A stretch of DNA of 64,000 nucleotides. Source: Alloalcanivorax balearicus MACL04 (lineage in GTDB: Bacteria > Pseudomonadota > Gammaproteobacteria > Pseudomonadales > Alcanivoracaceae). A program made the translations under genes and the position numbers. The notes beneath the pieces are model-generated. The model was not told where the DNA came from. It saw only the letters and a program-made list of their open reading frames with translations, and ran no database searches. Positions 59,014-64,000 of the stretch are shown piece by piece (within the stretch, counting starts at the first letter, position 1; each line of letters begins with the position of its first letter). The stretch spans positions 52,157 through 116,156 of the forward strand of contig NZ_ARXS01000014.1 in assembly GCF_025532145.1 (NCBI RefSeq). Reading direction: 5' to 3'.

Positions 59014-60195
59014 TCAGCCCAGTGCGCCGGCTCCACGCAAGCGGGCGATCTCCTCATCGGTGAAGCCTTGCTCGCGCAACACTTCCTCGTTGTGCTGCCC
59101 CAGGCCAACGCCGGCGAAACGATACCCCACCGGGGTGGCGGAGAAACGGAATGGCGAAGCCACCTGAGGTTGTTCACCGCCCCGGCCGTCGGGTACGGAA
59201 ACCACCATGTCGCGCGCTTTCAGTTGCGGATGCTCACGGGCCTCGGAAAAGCTCAACACCGGCTCCACGCAACAATCCACTTCGGCGAACACCCGCAGCC
59301 AGTGTTTCAGAGGATGGGCGCCGATCGCCTCGGCGATGGCGCCTTTTACCTCATCCACCACCTCCGGCGAAAAACTCAGCCCCTTGGCGGTGAGGTCCGG
59401 CCGCTGAATCGCCTCGCAGAACCGGCTGAAGAATTGCGGCTCCAGGCCGGCCACGGACAGATAGCGTCCATCGCTGGTGCGATAACAATCGTAGAAGCTG
59501 CCGCCGTTGAGCTTGGTGCCTTCCAGTTCGGGATCCTCGCCGGCGACCAGGGCCCCTGGCGCGGTCAGCGCATGCAGGCTGAAGGCGGCGTCGGTCATGG
59601 AGATGTCCAGGTACTGCCCCTCGCCGGTTTGCTGACGGTAAATCACCGCCGCGAGTATCGCCATCACCGCATGACAGGAACCACCCGCCACATCCGCCAC
59701 CTGGCACGCCATTGGCGCCGGCCCGCTGTCACGCCGGCCGTTGTAGCCGGTCATGCCGGCGATGGACAGGTAATTGAGGTCGTGGCCGGCGCGGTGCCGA
59801 TACGGCCCGGTCTGACCGTAGCCGGTGATCGAGCAATAAATCAGCCCCGGATTGATCGCCTTGAGCGCCTCGTAACCCAACCCCAGCTTGTCCATCACAC
59901 CGGGACGGAACTGCTCCACCACGATGTCATAGTCGCGCACCAGCCGGTGCACGATCTCGATGCCTTCGGGCTGTTTCAGGTCCACCGCCATGGCGCGCTT
60001 GGAACGATTGAGATAGGCATGAGCGGCGGACACACCGTTCACCGACGGCGGCAGCAACCGCACGAAGTCCGGGCGCGTGGGAGACTCGATGCGCAGCACA
60101 TCGGCGCCCATGTCCGCCAGCATCAGAGTGCCGAACGGGCCCGGCAACAGCGTGGAGAAATCCAGAACTTTCAATGAATTGAGGGGGCCGGTCAT
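59014..60195 (-). CDS. CaiB/BaiF family CoA-transferase (class III)
   Basis: 393-aa class III CoA-transferase, of the type that includes alpha-methylacyl-CoA racemase. Family motifs: VLDFSTLLPGPFGTLMLADM with GADVLRIESP near residue 30, SYLNRSKRAMAVDLK-like YLNRSKRAMAVDLKQPEG near residue 65, and GEGQYLDISMTDAAFSLHAL near residue 200. The sequence GYGQTGPYRHRAGHDLNYL is the CoA-binding region. It could racemise 2-methyl-branched acyl-CoA during branched alkane or phytol catabolism, or transfer CoA between acids; the substrate is unknown. ATG at 60195 with AAGGAG upstream (longer upstream frame rejected). Confidence 0.9.
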   Translation of the reverse strand: MTGPLNSLKVLDFSTLLPGPFGTLMLADMGADVLRIESPTRPDFVRLLPPSVNGVSAAHAYLNRSKRAMAVDLKQPEGIEIVHRLVRDYDIVVEQFRPGVMDKLGLGYEALKAINPGLIYCSITGYGQTGPYRHRAGHDLNYLSIAGMTGYNGRRDSGPAPMACQVADVAGGSCHAVMAILAAVIYRQQTGEGQYLDISMTDAAFSLHALTAPGALVAGEDPELEGTKLNGGSFYDCYRTSDGRYLSVAGLEPQFFSRFCEAIQRPDLTAKGLSFSPEVVDEVKGAIAEAIGAHPLKHWLRVFAEVDCCVEPVLSFSEAREHPQLKARDMVVSVPDGRGGEQPQVASPFRFSATPVGYRFAGVGLGQHNEEVLREQGFTDEEIARLRGAGALG

Positions 60196-60343
60196 ACGTT
60201 TACTCCTTGTTATGCGCGCCTGAGCGTACGGCGTTGGCGCGGCGGCGCCAATGGCCAAGTCGATCGTCAAAGTGGCCGAAATGGACATGGGACTTTGACC
60301 GGCAAGTCCGTTAGCATCGCGGTTTTCCCATCCAAACGTATCC

Positions 60344-61234
60344 ATGACCGTATACAACAAAATTCGCGGCATTCTGGCGCTGACAGGCATCGTTCTGAGC
60401 ACCACGGTGATCATTGGTCCGTTTTACCTGCTGACATTGATCAAGCTGATTCTCCCCTGGCACGGTGCCCGGGTCCGGCTTTCCCAGGCTCTGGTGGTAG
60501 TAGCGGAAACCTGGATGTCGATCAACAATCTCATCATCGGCATCAGCAGCGGCCTGCGCTGGGAAGTGGAGGGCCTTGAAGGCCTGCGCCGCGACGACTG
60601 GTATCTGGTTACCGCCAATCACCAGTCCTGGGCCGACATTCTGGTGCTGCAGAAAGTCACCAACCGGCGCGTGCCGTCGCTGAAGTTCTTTCTCAAGCAG
60701 GAACTGATCTGGGTACCGCTGCTGGGGCTGGCCTGGTGGGGACTCGATTTTCCGTTCATGAAGCGCTACAGCAAGGAACAGCTCGCCCGCCATCCGGAGC
60801 TGCGCGGCAAGGACATGGAAACCACCCGTCAGGCCTGCGAAAAATACGCTCATTACCCCGTGTCGGTGATGAACTTCTTTGAAGGCACCCGCTTCACCCA
60901 AGACAAACACGACCAGCAACAATCACCCTATCGCCATCTGCTCAAACCCAAAGCCGGCGGCGCTGCCTTCACCCTCAGCGCCATGGGCGGCCAGTTGCAC
61001 ACTCTGCTCGATATCACCATCGTCTATCCGCCCGGAACCGACCGCTCTCTGCTGGCGTTTCTCGGCGGCGCCATGGACAAGGTCCAGGTCATCGTTCGTC
61101 AGCGCCCCATTCCGGACTGGGCCAACCAGGGCGATTATGAGAACGATGAAGAGTACCGCCAGCGCTTCCAGAGTTGGATCAGCGACATTTGGGCGGAAAA
61201 AGACGCGCTGATACAATCCCACCTTTCCGCCTGA
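60344..61234 (+). CDS. Membrane acyltransferase (PlsC-like, YihG-type)
   Basis: 296-aa PlsC/LPLAT-like acyltransferase anchored by an N-terminal hydrophobic segment (residues 8-35). The acyl-acceptor/catalytic motif is TANHQSWADILVLQ near residue 90 (HxxxxD), followed by FLKQELIWVPLLG, and the FFEGTRFT motif near residue 183. Such proteins acylate lysophosphatidate or related lipids; the YihG group often lies outside the main phospholipid pathway, so the substrate is uncertain. Divergent from the CoA-transferase, with which it may share acyl-CoA metabolism. ATG at 60344 without a strong SD. Confidence 0.88.
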   Translation: MTVYNKIRGILALTGIVLSTTVIIGPFYLLTLIKLILPWHGARVRLSQALVVVAETWMSINNLIIGISSGLRWEVEGLEGLRRDDWYLVTANHQSWADILVLQKVTNRRVPSLKFFLKQELIWVPLLGLAWWGLDFPFMKRYSKEQLARHPELRGKDMETTRQACEKYAHYPVSVMNFFEGTRFTQDKHDQQQSPYRHLLKPKAGGAAFTLSAMGGQLHTLLDITIVYPPGTDRSLLAFLGGAMDKVQVIVRQRPIPDWANQGDYENDEEYRQRFQSWISDIWAEKDALIQSHLSA

Positions 61235-61354
61235 CCCGGTCTTTGCCTATAGTATGGCGTCAAAATACCGGATCCGACCGGTCGCGATAATCACGAACGG
61301 CGCCCTTTGATCGGGCGCCGTTGATGCTGGTGACTTCTTTCCCACGGGATGCCC

Positions 61355-63919
61355 ATGTTCGGCAAACTATTCAAACCCCGGTGGCAACACCGTGACGCCG
61401 CTGTTCGCAAGGCGGCCATAGACACGCTCGACCCTCGGCAACAGGCCGACCTGCTCGCCAGCCTGGCGCGCGAGGATGCCAGTGAAGAGGTGCGGGCCAG
61501 CGCCACACAAAGGCTGCTGGACCTGACCGTACTCGATACCCTGACCCGCGACAGCCACAGCGCTCCGGTGCGCGAGGCGGCATCCGAACGGATGATGGCC
61601 CTGCTCGCCGGCGCGGTGTCGGACGGTCCGGACCGCGATACCCGGTTGCACCTGCTGCGCCACACCGGCAACGCCAGGGTTCTCTATCATGTAGCCCAGA
61701 ACGGGGCGGACAGCGAGAGCCGGCAGGCCGCGCTGAGCGCCTTGAGTGACGCCGACACCCTGTGTGAGATCGCTCTGCATGGCCATGATGAAGCCTTGCG
61801 CCTGGCCGCCGCCCAGCGACTGGAAAGCGCGGAACATCTGAAGCGTCTGACCAAGGAAGGGCGCGACAAGCGCGTGGTCCGGCATGCCCGCGAGTGGCTG
61901 CGTGACAGACAGCAAGCGGAACAGGACCGTCGCAAACGGGAACAGGACTGCACAGCGGTGGCGGAAGCCCTGCGGCAACACGCGCAGCGGGCCGCCGACG
62001 GCCTTTACCTGGCGCGCCTGCAGCAACTGGAACAGCGTTGGGCGGAGTTGGCGGAGCACGCCAACGAAGAACAGACCCGCATCGCCACGCAAGCGCTGGA
62101 ACAAGCCCATCAGCGCCTGGCGCAACAAGCCGCCGAGGCACAGAAGCAACAGGCCCGTGACGCCGCTCTCGAGGAGCGCCGCGCCACTTTGGCCATGCTC
62201 CGGCAATTGCTGGATGACGTTACCGAGGACACCTGGGACACACAGCTTGGCGCCCTGCGCTCCGCCGTCGGCACCCAGGAACGCCGTTGGCAGGCCGCCG
62301 CCGAGGAACTGCCGGTGGAGGAAGGCGAACGCCAGCATTTCCAGCAATTGTTGGAGCAGTGGCACACCTTGATCGCACTGGCCGAGCAGAGCCAGAGCGA
62401 AGACCGCGAACTGCTGGAAACTCTGTCCCAACGGTGGCCGCGCAAGATCCCGGCCCCCAGGGCACTGCAACACCGCCCTGCTCCGGCACCGGAAGTCACC
62501 GCGCCCTCGGCACGGGCGCCCTCTCCAGCCAAAGCCGGCAGCAGCGCTCACCAGGGTCTGGTAGTGGCTCTCCGGCGAGAGCTGCAAAAAGGTAATTTGA
62601 AGCATGCCAACAGGTTATGGCTGAAAGCTGAAGCAGTACTTGAAGAAGAAAATGACGTCTGGCTGAGTAAACAACTGCAACGCCTGGAAGAGCGCCGCAA
62701 TGAACTGCGCGATTGGCATGCCTTCGCCGCTCAGCCGAAGAAGGACCACTTGTGCGAGCAGATGGAAGCTTTGATCGGCGGTAACCTCGACGCCGAGGAA
62801 CAGGCCAGCGCGATCCAGGCACTGCACGATGAATGGCGTGAGCTGATGAGCTCCGACCAGGACCAGGATCAAGCCCAATGGGACCGTTTCAAGGCCGCCT
62901 CTGACCAGGCCTATGAACCCTGCCGGGCCCACTTCCGTGAACTCGACGAACAACGGGCGGACAATCTGCGCCGCCGGGAACAGCTGTGTCGCCAGCTGGC
63001 GGACTTCGTCGCCGCCCAGGACTGGCAGCGGGCCAACTGGCAAGCGGTGTGGGAGATTCGCCGGCAGGCGCCGCAGGAGTGGAAATCATTACAGCCGGTC
63101 CGTTTCACCGACGCCCGGGATATACAGAAACGGTTCTCCGCCCTGCTGTCCGAAATCGATCAGCAACTGGAAGGCGCCTGGCGGGAAGCCGAGCAGCAGC
63201 GTCAGACCATGATCGCGGAGGCTGAAGCCCTGCTCGCCCAGGAGGACCTGGACAGTGCCACCCGCGAGGCGCAGCAGTTACAAAAACGCTGGCGCCAGGC
63301 AGACTGGCTGCCACCGGGCCGGCACCGCCCGCACCAGAAGCGTTTCCGCCGCATCATGGACGACCTGTTCGGCGCCCGGCAGGCCCGTCTGGAACAGCGG
63401 CGCAACGAGCTGGAAGAAAAGCAGAACGAGGGCATCGCGGTGCTGGAACACGTGGCGGCGGCCCTCAAGGAACCGCTCGCCAGCCAGGACGAAAGCGCCC
63501 TGCGCGACCATGCGGCGGCACTGAATGAGCTGGACGAAGCCGCCCTGGGCCGCACCGGCCAGCGCCAGTTCCGGCGCCTGCGGGAGCAGATACAGGAACG
63601 CCTAGCGGCCCTGCCGCGCTGGCGCCGCTGGCAACGGGCGGTGCTGGGCATCGAGGCCAGTCCCGACGGTGAATCCAGCGAGGATGACCAGACCCTGACG
63701 GTGGCGCTGGAAGCCCTGGCCGGCATCGACAGCCCCGAGCATGCCCGGGAGCGGCGGTTGAGCTGGCAACTGGAACAGTTGCCGCGAGCCATGAAAGGCG
63801 GCGCCAACACGTCGCCTCTGGACGAAGCCCTGAGGCTACTGGAAGCCCGCCCCGATGGCCCGTTGGACACCGACCTGGCCCGCCGCCTGCAGGCCGCCTT
63901 GCAGGCGATGCAGCCGTAA
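61355..63919 (+). CDS. Large DUF349-containing protein
   Basis: 854-aa cytoplasmic protein with no signal peptide. The N-terminal 190 residues look HEAT-like (short repeats such as DASEEVRASATQRLLDL). The rest is an extended series of charged helices with Trp-rich DUF349-type segments (AHFRELDEQRADNLRRREQL, RFTDARDIQKRFSALLSEID). It is Glu/Gln/Arg/Leu-rich and probably coiled coil. DUF349 proteins are poorly characterised. I use the ATG at 61355 (MFGKLFKPRW), though an ATG at 61349 is equally open. Single gene, after an intergenic space of about 120 bases. Confidence 0.85.
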   Translation: MFGKLFKPRWQHRDAAVRKAAIDTLDPRQQADLLASLAREDASEEVRASATQRLLDLTVLDTLTRDSHSAPVREAASERMMALLAGAVSDGPDRDTRLHLLRHTGNARVLYHVAQNGADSESRQAALSALSDADTLCEIALHGHDEALRLAAAQRLESAEHLKRLTKEGRDKRVVRHAREWLRDRQQAEQDRRKREQDCTAVAEALRQHAQRAADGLYLARLQQLEQRWAELAEHANEEQTRIATQALEQAHQRLAQQAAEAQKQQARDAALEERRATLAMLRQLLDDVTEDTWDTQLGALRSAVGTQERRWQAAAEELPVEEGERQHFQQLLEQWHTLIALAEQSQSEDRELLETLSQRWPRKIPAPRALQHRPAPAPEVTAPSARAPSPAKAGSSAHQGLVVALRRELQKGNLKHANRLWLKAEAVLEEENDVWLSKQLQRLEERRNELRDWHAFAAQPKKDHLCEQMEALIGGNLDAEEQASAIQALHDEWRELMSSDQDQDQAQWDRFKAASDQAYEPCRAHFRELDEQRADNLRRREQLCRQLADFVAAQDWQRANWQAVWEIRRQAPQEWKSLQPVRFTDARDIQKRFSALLSEIDQQLEGAWREAEQQRQTMIAEAEALLAQEDLDSATREAQQLQKRWRQADWLPPGRHRPHQKRFRRIMDDLFGARQARLEQRRNELEEKQNEGIAVLEHVAAALKEPLASQDESALRDHAAALNELDEAALGRTGQRQFRRLREQIQERLAALPRWRRWQRAVLGIEASPDGESSEDDQTLTVALEALAGIDSPEHARERRLSWQLEQLPRAMKGGANTSPLDEALRLLEARPDGPLDTDLARRLQAALQAMQP

Positions 63920-63925
63920 AAAGCA

Positions 63926-63969
63926 GGGAACAGTGAAGAGTGAACAGTTAATAGTGAATAGTTAACAGC
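63926..63969. repeat. Degenerate short tandem-like AT-rich tract
   Basis: A run with repeated GTGAA/GTTAA units (for example AGTGAAGAGTGAACAGTTAA) right after the DUF349 gene stop and before the IS-like end. No gene. Its origin is unclear: simple-sequence drift or target-region repeat. Confidence 0.45.
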
Positions 63970-63970
63970 G

Positions 63971-64000
63971 TGGACCGGCCCCAAAAAAGTAGACACCTTC
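63971..64000. mobile_element. Possible left end of an IS3-family element (cut by window edge)
   Basis: The last 30 bases begin TGGACCGGCCCCAAAAAAGT followed by AGACACCTT. This closely resembles the terminal inverted repeat of IS3/IS150-group elements, which start TGnACTG(C/A)CCCCAAAAAGT-(T/A)GACA. No transposase lies inside the window, so only the tip would be seen. Pattern match from memory; unconfirmed. Confidence 0.4.

Overview
The window reads as a stretch of chromosome from an aerobic, respiring, GC-rich gammaproteobacterium. The gene families and their order (trpH-yciO-trpS-scpA-scpB-rluB next to yciB-yciI, a complete ccoNOQPGHIS locus with hemN and an Fnr/Anr regulator, a pntA split in two, REP-like inverted repeats) fit the Alcanivorax/Pseudomonas side of the group. 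An Alcanivorax-like genome is my best guess, but it is an inference from gene content only. No rRNA, tRNA or CRISPR array was found.

Layout. 1-5.3 kb: lon (cut by the left edge), a small methyltransferase, a DMT exporter, rimO and thpR. 5.4-7.5 kb: an ECF sigma/anti-sigma pair facing two tiny exported Pro/Asp/Gly-rich proteins. Between them lie two back-to-back, nearly identical promoter-like sequences of ECF type. 7.6-21 kb: pntAA-pntAB-pntB transhydrogenase, an ABC1/UbiB-family protein, an alpha/beta hydrolase, prc tail protease, a fused SpmA/SpmB-like membrane protein, an AlkB-like dioxygenase, a CorA transporter, an MBL-fold hydrolase and yaaA. 21-32.5 kb: one long leftward respiratory block, ccoN-O-Q-P-G-H-I-S, a TauE/SafE-like membrane gene, hemN, anr and a tandem universal stress protein. 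Perfect TTGAT-N4-ATCAA Anr boxes lie upstream of ccoN and upstream of hemN-anr.

32.5-43 kb is the accessory-looking part. It holds a TonB-dependent siderophore receptor behind a Fur-box-like palindrome and an AT-richer island with a lone PD-(D/E)XK restriction-type protein. A leftward group follows (CmcJ-like oxidoreductase, DsbA/HCCA-isomerase-like protein, DJ-1/PfpI protein) with LysR regulators nearby, then a Bcr/CflA-type exporter and a fatty acid desaturase. 43-64 kb returns to core functions: a metallophosphoesterase, an NfeD protease-slipin pair, a DMT transporter, a MoxR ATPase-VWA pair, rsmE, rluB, scpB, scpA, trpS with a four-cysteine Fe-S-type motif, a yciO-like gene, a PHP phosphoesterase, yciB, yciI, an SH3 envelope protein, an unrecognised outer-membrane-like protein, a CaiB/BaiF CoA-transferase, an acyltransferase and a large DUF349 protein. 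The last 30 bases resemble the terminal inverted repeat of an IS3-family element that would continue beyond the window.

Functionally, the cbb3 oxidase block is self-contained: oxidase subunits, copper ATPase, assembly factors, oxygen-independent haem synthesis and the oxygen sensor that probably controls them. The most open questions are the mirrored ECF promoter module with its unknown secreted products, the orphan nuclease island, the CmcJ cluster, and the REP-like hairpins, which in this window occur only between convergent genes. Start codons were moved from the longest open frame wherever a Shine-Dalgarno sequence, signal peptide or family alignment favoured an internal start; these choices are stated entry by entry.
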